NCBI GenBank assembly: GCA_016868485.1
Contig: VGGT01000076.1
Coordinates: 1 to 8,059, forward strand
Source of the DNA: Bacteroidota bacterium
GTDB taxonomy: Bacteria > Bacteroidota > Bacteroidia > UBA7662
Reading direction: 5' to 3'
DNA: 8,059 bases
Both the position numbers and the translations under genes were made by a program. Below the pieces are notes generated by a model. The model saw only the letters and a list, made by a program, of their open reading frames with translations. It did no database searches and was not told the origin of the DNA. Shown in pieces: positions 1-6,422 of this stretch (its first letter is position 1; every line of letters starts with the position of its first letter).

Positions 1-617
1 GACTCAAACGAACGTACATCGTCGGAAATACCTGTTTTATTGGGAGAAAATAGGTTTAATTCACTTCTGTGGAGGTTATATACGCCTCTAAAAGTAGCGC
101 CTCCTGAAATGGGCCAGCTGAGCGGGGTTACCTGAATTTTCAGTTTTTGCTCGAGTTCATCCAGCAAATCGAAAGGGTCTTTGCCGTCGCGATCCATTTT
201 ATTCACAAAAATCATGACCGGAATTTGGCGCATTCGGCAAACGGCCATTAGTTTATCGGTTTGTTCTTCCACTCCTCGGGCAATATCGACGACCAAAATC
301 ACGGAGTCGACCGCAGTTAAGGTTCTGTAGGTATCCTCGGCGAAGTCTTTATGACCCGGTGTGTCGAGAATATTGACCCGATAGCCTTTATAATCAAAAC
401 CCATGACCGAAGTGGCTACAGAAATACCCCTTTGCTTTTCAATTTCCATAAAGTCAGAGGTGGCTGACTTACGAATTTTGTTGCTTTTTACGGCGCCTGC
501 GGTCTGGATGGCACCACCGAACAAGAGGAACTTTTCTGTGAGGGTAGTTTTCCCCGCATCGGGGTGCGAAATGATGGCGAAGGTCCTGCGCCGCGCGATT
601 TCCTGTTGTGGGTCCAC
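1..617 (-). CDS. prfC: Peptide chain release factor 3 (RF3), N-terminal part, cut by the window edge
   Basis: RF3 is a cytoplasmic translational GTPase that removes RF1/RF2 from the ribosome after peptide release. About 205 residues are visible, covering most of the G domain. The P-loop is SHPDAGKT (residues 17-24), followed by the switch I region with QRGISV (about 62-67), G3 DTPGH (85-89) and G4 NKMD (139-142). Stretches such as RRRTFAIISHPDAGKTTL and KDFAEDTYRTLTAVD are typical of RF3 rather than EF-G, BipA or LepA. I chose GTG at 617-615 because it gives MDPQQEIARRRTFAII, a normal RF3 beginning; TTG at 626 is the only nearby alternative. No Shine-Dalgarno sequence is visible. The start lies 20 bases after the clpB stop on the same strand, so the two are probably co-transcribed. 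The remainder of the G domain and the C-terminal domains lie outside the window. Confidence 0.95.
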   Translation of the reverse strand, partial: MDPQQEIARRRTFAIISHPDAGKTTLTEKFLLFGGAIQTAGAVKSNKIRKSATSDFMEIEKQRGISVATSVMGFDYKGYRVNILDTPGHKDFAEDTYRTLTAVDSVILVVDIARGVEEQTDKLMAVCRMRQIPVMIFVNKMDRDGKDPFDLLDELEQKLKIQVTPLSWPISGGATFRGVYNLHRSELNLFSPNKTGISDDVRSFE

Positions 618-637
618 GGGGGGCAAAAGTACGTCAA

Positions 638-3253
638 TTAATCGACCGATTCTTCCGTCGAATTGCGGAAAACGATGCCCGATTCGTCAAAATAGTCGAT
701 CCAAATGGCTTGATCCGATTTGATCTCGCCCGATAGGAGGGCGCGCGACAAGCGGTTTAGTATTTCTTTTTGAATGATTCTCTTCAATGGCCTTGCTCCG
801 AAAAGGGGGTCATAACCCGCTTCTGCTAAAAATCGAACTGCTGTTTCGGATGCGGCCACGCTGACGTTCTTGCTTTGGAGTTGCCTGCGTAATTGATCGA
901 TGTGTAGGCTCACAATCCTTTGGATCTCTTCTTTAGAGAGGGGCTCAAAAACGACGATTTCATCGATTCTGTTTAAAAACTCCGGACGAAGGCTGGAGCG
1001 CAGTAGTTGCATCAATTCACTTTCGATTTCCGCCATCAGTTGTTTTCTGTTTCGATCGTCCATTTCCTCCAGGCGCGATTGAATGATGGGTGCACCCAGG
1101 TTGGATGTCATCACAATCAGGGTATTTCGAAAATTCACTGTGCGGCCTTTGCTGTCTGTGAGTCGACCTTCGTCGAGTACCTGCAGCAAAAGATTGAATA
1201 CGTCGGGATGGGCCTTTTCGATCTCGTCGAGTAGGATCACCGAATAGGGATGGGTGCGTACGGCTTCAGTGAGCTGCCCCCCTTCATCATAGCCTACATA
1301 GCCCGGAGGTGCGCCCACGAGTCGAGATACACTGTGTTTTTCCTGGTATTCGCTCATGTCGATGCGCACCATGGCTTGTTCATCGTTGAATAAAAAGGCG
1401 GCAATCGCTTTCGCTAATTCTGTTTTTCCTACTCCTGTGGAGCCCAGAAAGAGGAAGCTGCCTACCGGGCGTTTTTCATCGTGCAGACCAGAACGCGACC
1501 GGCGTACGGCGTCCGAAACCACGCTGATGGCTTGCTCTTGACCAATAACTCTTTTGTGTAGCTCCTCTTCCATGCGCAAAAGCTTCATTCGTTCGCCTTC
1601 CAGCATTTTTTGAACAGGAATTCCCGTCCATTTCGACACCACCTCGGCTATATCCTCAGCGGTCACTTCTTCTTTCAGCATTTTCTCTCGCGAAGACGCT
1701 GCTTTCGCTTGTTGATGAATTTCATTCAGTTGGACTTCCGCTTCTTTGAGTCGACCATAACGAATTTCAGCCACCCGACCATAATCGGCCGCTCGTTCGG
1801 CCTGTTCTGCCTCTAGTTTTAATTGTTCGATGCTTTCTTTTGACGATTGAATTTTCTCCATGAGCGCCTTTTCCGAACGCCAGCGCCCCCGTAAAAGATC
1901 TGCATCCGCTCGGAGTTTCGATAAATCCAAGTCGATGATTTTGACTTTTTCGGAATCATTTTCCCGCAACATGGCCTGTTTTTCGATTTCAAGCTGCATG
2001 ATTCGCCGTTCTAGTTCATCCAATTCCTCAGGTACCGAATCGATTTCGATTCTAAGGCGGGCAGCGGATTCATCCATCAGGTCAATGGCCTTATCGGGTA
2101 AAAATCGATCGGTGATGTATCGTTGGCTCAGTTCGACCGCAGCCAAAATGGCTTCATCACGAATGAGGACCTTGTGGTGGGTTTCATAGCGCTCTTTTAG
2201 GCCGCGCAAGATGCTGATGGCGTCTGCAGCATCGGGTTCTTCGACCAAAACTTTCTGAAACCGGCGTTCCAGTGCCTTATCTTTTTCGAAGTATTTTTGG
2301 TATTCCGATAAAGTTGTGGCGCCAATCGCACGCAATTCTCCGCGAGCCAGTGCAGGTTTGAGTATATTGGCCGCGTCCATGGCGCCTTCACCTCCACTAC
2401 CAGCGCCCACCAGCGTGTGAATTTCGTCGATAAACAAAATGAGGGTGCCATCGCTTTCAGTCACCTCACGTACAACCGATTTCAAGCGCTCTTCGAATTC
2501 ACCTTTGTATTTCGCACCGGCAATGAGTGCCCCCATATCGAGCGAAAAAACAACTTTGTGCTTCAAATTTTCTGGCACATCCCCCTTAATGATCCTAAAC
2601 GCTATGCCTTCTGCGATGGCTGTTTTGCCCACACCCGGTTCGCCGATCAAAATGGGGTTGTTTTTGGTCCGACGGCTTAAAATTTGAATGACCCGCCTGA
2701 TTTCTTCGTCGCGTCCAATTACAGGGTCTAGTTTACCCGATTCAGCGAGATGATTGAGATTGCGGGCGTATTTTGCAAGCGCGTTGTAGGTGTTTTCGGC
2801 ATGAGGGTCCTTCACCTGGGCGCCTTTGCGCAGGCTTTTGACCGCAGTAGTTAAACAATCAGTGGTGCAGCCAGCGTCTTTTAACAAGCTTGATGCAGCA
2901 TCACGACCGGCAGAAATGGCCAATATGAGGTGTTCAAGGGCAACAAATTCATCCCCCATTTTTTTGGAGATTTCAGCGGCTTTTGAGAGACTTTTTTGCG
3001 CCTCGGCATGCCAATAGGCTTGTGCCCGCTCTACCTTCGGAATTGACTTATACTGAGCCTTGAGCGCTTCAAGGAGTCGGCCGGGCTTACTTTCACAGGT
3101 ATTGATGATGTAGGAAAACAGGTGTTGGTCGACCTGCTCAATTCCAAGAAGGACGTGGACATTTTCAATGGCCTGATGAGAATTTTGATGAGCCAGTTCG
3201 ATGGCCTTTTGTAAGGCCTCTTGCGACTTGGCGGTTAAGGTATCCTGGTTCAT
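638..3253 (-). CDS. clpB: ATP-dependent disaggregase ClpB (Hsp100)
   Basis: ClpB is a cytosolic hexameric AAA+ machine that pulls polypeptides out of aggregates and works with DnaK. The 871-residue product has the family's usual length. It has an N domain (1-145) and a first AAA module with Walker A GEPGVGKT (204-211), pore tyrosine 249 in KYKGEF, Walker B DE (276-277) and arginines 330-331. A coiled-coil M domain spans about 400-525. The second module has Walker A GSTGVGKT (604-611), pore loop GYVG (651-654), Walker B DE (676-677), Arg762 in FLNRID and sensor-2 GAR (819-821). The M domain and the lack of a ClpP-binding IGF-type loop point to ClpB rather than ClpA or ClpC. I chose the ATG at 3253 (MNQDTLTAKSQEAL), which matches family N termini; an upstream in-frame ATG at 3304 would add 17 unconserved residues and sit against the terminator. 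The start is preceded by an A-rich leader. No CIRCE operator is seen. prfC follows 20 bases downstream. Confidence 0.97.
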   Translation of the reverse strand: MNQDTLTAKSQEALQKAIELAHQNSHQAIENVHVLLGIEQVDQHLFSYIINTCESKPGRLLEALKAQYKSIPKVERAQAYWHAEAQKSLSKAAEISKKMGDEFVALEHLILAISAGRDAASSLLKDAGCTTDCLTTAVKSLRKGAQVKDPHAENTYNALAKYARNLNHLAESGKLDPVIGRDEEIRRVIQILSRRTKNNPILIGEPGVGKTAIAEGIAFRIIKGDVPENLKHKVVFSLDMGALIAGAKYKGEFEERLKSVVREVTESDGTLILFIDEIHTLVGAGSGGEGAMDAANILKPALARGELRAIGATTLSEYQKYFEKDKALERRFQKVLVEEPDAADAISILRGLKERYETHHKVLIRDEAILAAVELSQRYITDRFLPDKAIDLMDESAARLRIEIDSVPEELDELERRIMQLEIEKQAMLRENDSEKVKIIDLDLSKLRADADLLRGRWRSEKALMEKIQSSKESIEQLKLEAEQAERAADYGRVAEIRYGRLKEAEVQLNEIHQQAKAASSREKMLKEEVTAEDIAEVVSKWTGIPVQKMLEGERMKLLRMEEELHKRVIGQEQAISVVSDAVRRSRSGLHDEKRPVGSFLFLGSTGVGKTELAKAIAAFLFNDEQAMVRIDMSEYQEKHSVSRLVGAPPGYVGYDEGGQLTEAVRTHPYSVILLDEIEKAHPDVFNLLLQVLDEGRLTDSKGRTVNFRNTLIVMTSNLGAPIIQSRLEEMDDRNRKQLMAEIESELMQLLRSSLRPEFLNRIDEIVVFEPLSKEEIQRIVSLHIDQLRRQLQSKNVSVAASETAVRFLAEAGYDPLFGARPLKRIIQKEILNRLSRALLSGEIKSDQAIWIDYFDESGIVFRNSTEESVD

Positions 3254-3310
3254 TTTTCGTTTTTGCTGTGAACAGCAATTCCCCGACCATTGGTATACCC
3301 TCAAATAAAA

Positions 3311-3357
3311 AAGACATTTCGTCAGGAATTTTTAAACAAAACCTGACGAAATGTCTT
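3311..3357 (-). terminator. Intrinsic terminator after the HNH/AP2 gene
   Basis: A perfect 16-base inverted repeat (arms 3311-3326 and 3342-3357) encloses a 15-base A/T-rich loop. Read on the minus strand, the second arm ends in TT and runs into four more Ts, which is the U-tract of a rho-independent terminator. It begins 44 bases beyond the HNH/AP2 stop and ends about 58 bases before the clpB ATG. The plus strand has no T-run after the stem, so it should act in one direction only. The loop is longer than the usual 4-8 bases. Confidence 0.8.
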
Positions 3358-3400
3358 GAAAAGGGGGTGCAGCCGAGACCTTCGGCGCTTCAAGTTGCTT

Positions 3401-3937
3401 TTATTCCGGGATTTGGTTGAGACCGTTGGTTTTTCCGAAGAACTCCAACGACTTCACATTGTAGGCCCGAGCTGCTTCAATGGGCGTGTCGAAAATGCCC
3501 AAATCGAAGCGTTCTTTATTTTTGAATATAACAGCCCTGTATTTTTTACCGCTTTTCACTACGCCCCGATAACCGTATCGGTTCACTGATTTATTGGTAT
3601 TGCGAACCACTTTTGATCGATTGGCCCATTCTAAATTGGCTTTTCGACAATCGAGTGGATTGCTGTTGATGATGTTCACCAAAAGCCGTTCATTGGCATC
3701 TGGTTTGGTTACAAATTTCTCAGCAATTAATTTGTGCAGGTAAATCGTCTCATTTTTGTAGACACCCTCACCTAAGGGCCAATTTTTTTGGAAGAATGCG
3801 TATCCGCGGGAATGTTTCCTGAGATTTTCAACAAATTTGATTTTTTTCAGGTACGGGTTCTCCACAAGAAAGTCGTACACCTCCGCATCAACAACAGCTG
3901 TTTCGCTGGTGTTTTTTAGGGGGATTTTCACTAACAT
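3401..3937 (-). CDS. Degenerate HNH-like plus AP2 DNA-binding domain protein
   Basis: This predicted soluble protein of 178 residues has a layout known from HNH homing-type nucleases of phages and bacteria. An N-terminal region without a recognised fold (1-60) precedes an HNH_3-like segment (about 65-105) with LHKLIAEKF (His68) and a closing ANLEW (100-104). An AP2 domain follows (about 121-175), with YRGV (123-126), the LGIFDTPIEAARAYN strand-helix (146-160) and a final GLN. In active relatives the HNH centre reads NHIDGN; here residues 88-93 are NIINSN, so the catalytic His, the Asp and the Gly are replaced. I infer that it no longer cuts DNA and may act as a DNA-binding protein, but its target is unknown. 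It stands alone, with its own promoter (3985-4015) and terminator (3311-3357). It is visibly more A/T-rich than clpB, which hints at acquisition. Automatic pipelines may label it HNH endonuclease or AP2/ERF factor. Confidence 0.8.
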   Translation of the reverse strand: MLVKIPLKNTSETAVVDAEVYDFLVENPYLKKIKFVENLRKHSRGYAFFQKNWPLGEGVYKNETIYLHKLIAEKFVTKPDANERLLVNIINSNPLDCRKANLEWANRSKVVRNTNKSVNRYGYRGVVKSGKKYRAVIFKNKERFDLGIFDTPIEAARAYNVKSLEFFGKTNGLNQIPE

Positions 3938-3984
3938 TGATTTTGTTTAAAGGGTTAGACATCATAATTACTTAACAACCGCGG

Positions 3985-4015
3985 CAAATTTAAACAATTG
4001 AATTTGTTCTATCAA
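3985..4015 (-). promoter_or_regulatory. Bacteroidota-type promoter of the HNH/AP2 gene
   Basis: On the minus strand TAAATTTG (3992-3985) matches the -7 consensus TAnnTTTG exactly. A TTG -33 element (4015-4013) lies 20 bases upstream of it, a normal spacing for the phylum's housekeeping sigma factor. Transcription would start near 3979, giving a leader of about 40 bases before the ATG at 3937. No Shine-Dalgarno sequence lies in that leader, which is A-rich just before the start. Confidence 0.65.
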
Positions 4016-4020
4016 GACCT

Positions 4021-4188
4021 GATATGTCACTGGGTATGGTGAATTTCTTTTGGTAACAATCGTTTTCGATTTATACCACCGTAGTACAAGTTGTAATCTG
4101 GTTAAACGCGAATCACATTTCAGCCGTACTCTATAATGTGCTGCGTTATCCTGGGCAAGAGTTCAACCGAACGTCGTCAGGTTATCAA
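4021..4188. other. Non-coding stretch with decayed repeat units
   Basis: This is the part of the dnaX-to-HNH/AP2 spacer that lies between the promoter and the regular array. No gene is supported on either strand. The last 22 bases (4167-4188) keep the phase of the array and resemble its unit (CGAACG and CG are kept, with scattered changes), so they read as a diverged seventh unit. The 22 bases before that (4145-4166) match the unit at about 12 of 22 positions and may be an older remnant. I see nothing recognisable in 4021-4144. Confidence 0.5.
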
Positions 4189-4320
4189 TCGAACGACGGC
4201 AAGAAATAAATCGAACGACGGCAGGAAATGAATCGAACGACGGCAGGAAATGAATCGAACGACGGCAAGAAATGAATCGAACGACGGCAAGAAATAAATC
4301 GAACGACGGCAAGAAATGAA
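4189..4320. repeat. Tandem array of six 22-base units
   Basis: Units start at 4189, 4211, 4233, 4255, 4277 and 4299 with no spacers. Each begins with an invariant 12-base core, TCGAACGACGGC, and ends in a 10-base A-rich tail (AAGAAATGAA type). The units differ only at two tail positions, both A/G: units 1 and 5 are identical, 2 equals 3, and 4 equals 6. The core holds the dyad TCG-AA-CGA. Because 22 is not a multiple of 3 the reading frame rotates; the plus strand has recurrent stops, while the minus strand stays open but has no credible start. The period is close to two helical turns. It lies 47 bases beyond the dnaX stop. Its function is unknown: it could be a protein-binding array, part of the dnaX 3' end, or a neutral minisatellite. 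Confidence 0.95.
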
Positions 4321-4367
4321 TCCTGATGCCCAAACAGCTCATCTTGCAGGATGATAAATGCAGTCTA

Positions 4368-6356
4368 TTAATAAGACCAGTCTAATCCTATTCTCTGGAT
4401 AAATGGATTGATTTTTGGGTATTTATCCTGTAACCATTGTTTTTTTTCTGAAAGAGTCGCAAATGTTGCGGCTTGGGAATCAGGGGACACTGCAAGCAGT
4501 TTGAGTTGAATTTCAGGCTGCCCCGTCCAGCTTCTGAGTTGATTGGTTAAATCAAACAGCAAAACATCCAGCGCGGTGCGCAAAGCGTCGTGCTCGATGC
4601 GAATTTCGATTTCTGCCGCATTATTTAATACAGGTTTAATTTGAGATAGAGCGCTGTGCACATATTTCCTGCCTTCTGATTCAAGTCCTGCTAACATCTT
4701 GAGCCAAGCTTGTTCAATAGTATCCTTTTCGGTACTTGTCGATATTTGAGTGGATGCTCCTGTTTCCTGCGACAGCGGTTGTTCTGCTGTTGCTTGGCTG
4801 GCAGGAAGCTGGGGAGATTTGATTTTAGATACTTTTAAGGGTGTAGCCACTGTCTTTTGCGGTGGTGCCACCGGGTGTTCAGGTACGGTGTGATCAGGCA
4901 CTAATTGAATTTTTTTGGAACCTAAAGGCAGCGTTTCATCCCGGGTTGCTTCAGGTGCTTCCATATCCCGGGTTGCTTCTGGTGCTTCTATATCCCGGGT
5001 TGCTTCAGATGCTTTCATATCCCGGGTTGCTTCAGATGCTTTCATATCCCGGGTTGCTTCAGATGCTATCATATCCTGGGTTGCTACTGTTGTACTCTGA
5101 CTGGGTAAATGGTGCAGGGTAGTGCTGGGCGCAGCAACGGGATGAGCAGAATCAACTACTTTTTTTTCGGGGGATGCACGTTCTTGACGGCCTGGTAAAT
5201 TGACCTGCTTGTCTAAAGCTGCTCCAGTGGAATCAGGCAGGTCAGTTTCTGGAGGCAGCAACAATTGACGCGCATAACAAAGTTTAGCGAGGGCCATTTC
5301 CGCATGAAGCCTCGGGTTTCGACTTTGGCGGTGGTTCATTTCGGCTTGAGCGAGTAGGTTGAGACCGCTCAAGTGAATGTCTAATGAAAGTCGTCCGGCC
5401 TGATTAATGTATGATGGAAGGCTGTCTTTACCCACTTCCAACATCGCGTGTGTTTGTTCATCGCGTGCCAACAACAACCACCTCCAATGGGAGGCTAATC
5501 CGGCTAGGAACGCATCGGTTTCAAAGCCATCGACAATGATCTTTTGTAGAAGCAACAAAAGAGCAGGCAAATCACCATCGAGTATGTAATTAGTGGCATC
5601 AAAAAAGGACCGACTGTCCAGGAGATTGAGATTTTTTACCACATCCTCTAGCCGGAGCTGTCCCCCAGAAAATCCGACAATTTGATCCAGCATGCTGAGC
5701 GCATCACGCAGCGCGCCGTCGGCCTTTTCGGCTAATGAAAAAAGCGCTTGTTCTTCGAATGGAATTCCATCAGTCCTACACACCCTTTCTAACTCGCCAG
5801 CTATATCCGGTACGCGGATTCGGTTGAATTGGTAAACCTGGCAGCGTGATAATATAGTGGGTAGGATTTTGTGCTTTTCGGTGGTCGCCAAGATAAAAAT
5901 GGCATAGGGTGGAGGTTCTTCGAGGGTCTTCAAAAATGCATTGAAGGCCGCTGTGCTCAGCATATGAACCTCATCGATGATGTATACTTTGAATTTCCCG
6001 CCTTGGGGTGGATAACGAACTTGTTCGACCAGGTTTCGAATGTCGTCGACCGAATTGTTGGAAGCCGCATCAAGTTCATAGATCGCCAGCGATCCGCCCG
6101 CTCTGATCGACGCACAGCTGGCGCAAACGCCACATGCTTCCGCCTCTTCGGTAGGTTGAAGGCAATTGATGGCTTTGGCCAAAATGCGTGCGCAGGTCGT
6201 TTTTCCAACGCCCCTTGGACCGCAAAACAACATAGCTTGCGCCACTTTATCGGTTCGTATGGCGTTCTTTAGGGTTTGGGTGATGTGGGATTGTCCGACC
6301 ACCGACATAAAGGAGTCGGGTCGGTGTCTTCTAAAGGATACTAAGTAGGGTTCCAC
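4368..6356 (-). CDS. dnaX: DNA polymerase III clamp-loader subunit tau/gamma (DnaX)
   Basis: DnaX is the ATPase of the clamp loader, which places the beta clamp on primed DNA; its tau form also tethers the polymerase. The 662-residue product has Walker A GPRGVGKT (46-53) and a four-Cys zinc module (Cys65, 75, 78, 81). Walker B is DEVH (128-131), sensor 1 is ATTE (157-160) and the SRC arginine-finger motif is 170-172. The conserved core ends near residue 365. A Pro/Ser/Thr-rich linker follows, with six 9-residue repeats (about 420-472), then a C-terminal domain ending in NPFIQRIGLDWSY, as in other Bacteroidota. I chose GTG at 6356-6354, giving MEPYLVSFRRHRP, the usual family start. A longer reading from ATG 6563 would overlap rpsF and cross both divergent promoters. 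The gene ends in tandem stops, TAA then TAG. An A8 run at codons 397-399 may yield a gamma form. No clear terminator follows. Confidence 0.96.
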   Translation of the reverse strand: MEPYLVSFRRHRPDSFMSVVGQSHITQTLKNAIRTDKVAQAMLFCGPRGVGKTTCARILAKAINCLQPTEEAEACGVCASCASIRAGGSLAIYELDAASNNSVDDIRNLVEQVRYPPQGGKFKVYIIDEVHMLSTAAFNAFLKTLEEPPPYAIFILATTEKHKILPTILSRCQVYQFNRIRVPDIAGELERVCRTDGIPFEEQALFSLAEKADGALRDALSMLDQIVGFSGGQLRLEDVVKNLNLLDSRSFFDATNYILDGDLPALLLLLQKIIVDGFETDAFLAGLASHWRWLLLARDEQTHAMLEVGKDSLPSYINQAGRLSLDIHLSGLNLLAQAEMNHRQSRNPRLHAEMALAKLCYARQLLLPPETDLPDSTGAALDKQVNLPGRQERASPEKKVVDSAHPVAAPSTTLHHLPSQSTTVATQDMIASEATRDMKASEATRDMKASEATRDIEAPEATRDMEAPEATRDETLPLGSKKIQLVPDHTVPEHPVAPPQKTVATPLKVSKIKSPQLPASQATAEQPLSQETGASTQISTSTEKDTIEQAWLKMLAGLESEGRKYVHSALSQIKPVLNNAAEIEIRIEHDALRTALDVLLFDLTNQLRSWTGQPEIQLKLLAVSPDSQAATFATLSEKKQWLQDKYPKINPFIQRIGLDWSY
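4939..5100 (-). repeat. Six 27-base in-frame repeats in the dnaX linker
   Basis: Units start at 4939, 4966, 4993, 5020, 5047 and 5074. Five share CCCGGGTTGCTTC on the plus strand; the sixth has CCTGGG and diverges further. Read as protein they give ATQDMIASE, ATRDMKASE twice, ATRDIEAPE, ATRDMEAPE and ATRDETLPL: a 9-residue acidic/basic alternating unit inside the unstructured linker. The period is a multiple of three, so copy-number change would keep tau in frame. Adjacent units are nearly identical at the DNA level, which suggests recent expansion. Confidence 0.93.
5152..5167 (-). promoter_or_regulatory. Candidate slippage site producing a gamma-like DnaX
   Basis: On the minus strand eight As (5167-5160) span codons 397-399 (GAA AAA AAA), just after the conserved ATPase core. 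One extra A puts TGA (5154-5152) in frame after two serines, giving about 401 residues. One A fewer puts TAG (5158-5156) in frame straight after Lys399. Known parallels are Thermus dnaX, where transcription slips on a long A run, and E. coli dnaX, where the ribosome slips on A6G. I see no Shine-Dalgarno-like stimulator upstream and only a 5-pair stem (TGCTG/CAGCA) about 23 bases downstream, so transcriptional slippage is the likelier mechanism. Use of the site is inferred. Confidence 0.45.
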
Positions 6357-6360
6357 CTTA

Positions 6361-6368
6361 CAAATATA
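6361..6368 (-). promoter_or_regulatory. -7 promoter element of dnaX
   Basis: TATATTTG on the minus strand matches TAnnTTTG exactly. Only four bases separate it from the GTG start at 6356, so transcription would begin at or within a few bases of the start codon and the mRNA would be leaderless or nearly so. No TTG is found at the usual -33 distance, which lowers confidence. Confidence 0.5.
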
Positions 6369-6392
6369 ATAGGTTTTGATTTTCTTTTTTCT

Positions 6393-6400
6393 TATCTTTG
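6393..6400 (+). promoter_or_regulatory. -7 promoter element of the rpsF-rpsR-rplI operon
   Basis: TATCTTTG followed by CA is a classic Bacteroidota -7 element. Transcription would start near 6405, leaving a leader of about 18 bases before the rpsF ATG at 6423. The nearest TTG (6376-6378) is only 14 bases upstream, shorter than the normal spacing of about 19-21. The -33 element is therefore weak or absent. Confidence 0.6.
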
Positions 6401-6422
6401 CACCCTCATAAAAAATCCGTTC

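Noticed and set aside
3254..3304. Longer ClpB start at ATG 3304
   Set aside because: The added 17 residues (MRVYQWSGNCCSQQKRK) do not resemble ClpB N termini, and the start would abut the terminator.
3370..3385. Additional hairpin just after the HNH/AP2 stop (GCCGA/TCGGC)
   Set aside because: It has only five pairs and no T-run; the 16-pair stem downstream is the credible terminator.
3401..3937. Plant-type AP2/ERF transcription factor acquired from a eukaryote
   Set aside because: AP2 domains linked to HNH-like regions are known in bacterial and phage homing-type nucleases, so a eukaryotic donor is not needed.
4141..4200. Replication origin or DnaA boxes beside the 22-base repeats
   Set aside because: TTATCCTGG and TTATCAATC match the DnaA box only in the first half, there is no cluster of boxes, and the adjoining genes do not include dnaA or dnaN.
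4167..4320. CRISPR array made of the 22-base repeats
   Set aside because: The units are directly adjacent with no unique spacers, and no cas gene lies nearby.
4321..4367. Intrinsic terminator directly after dnaX
   Set aside because: Only a 5-pair match (TCCTG/CAGGA) with a long unpaired middle and no T-run is present.
4440..4447. Second A8 run in dnaX as a programmed slippage site
   Set aside because: It lies about 25 codons before the normal end, so slippage would make little difference in length and would only damage the conserved C-terminal tail.
4862..5122. Repeat-rich reading frames on the plus strand opposite the dnaX linker
   Set aside because: They are open only because the 27-base repeat lacks stops in those frames; dnaX on the other strand is clearly the real gene.
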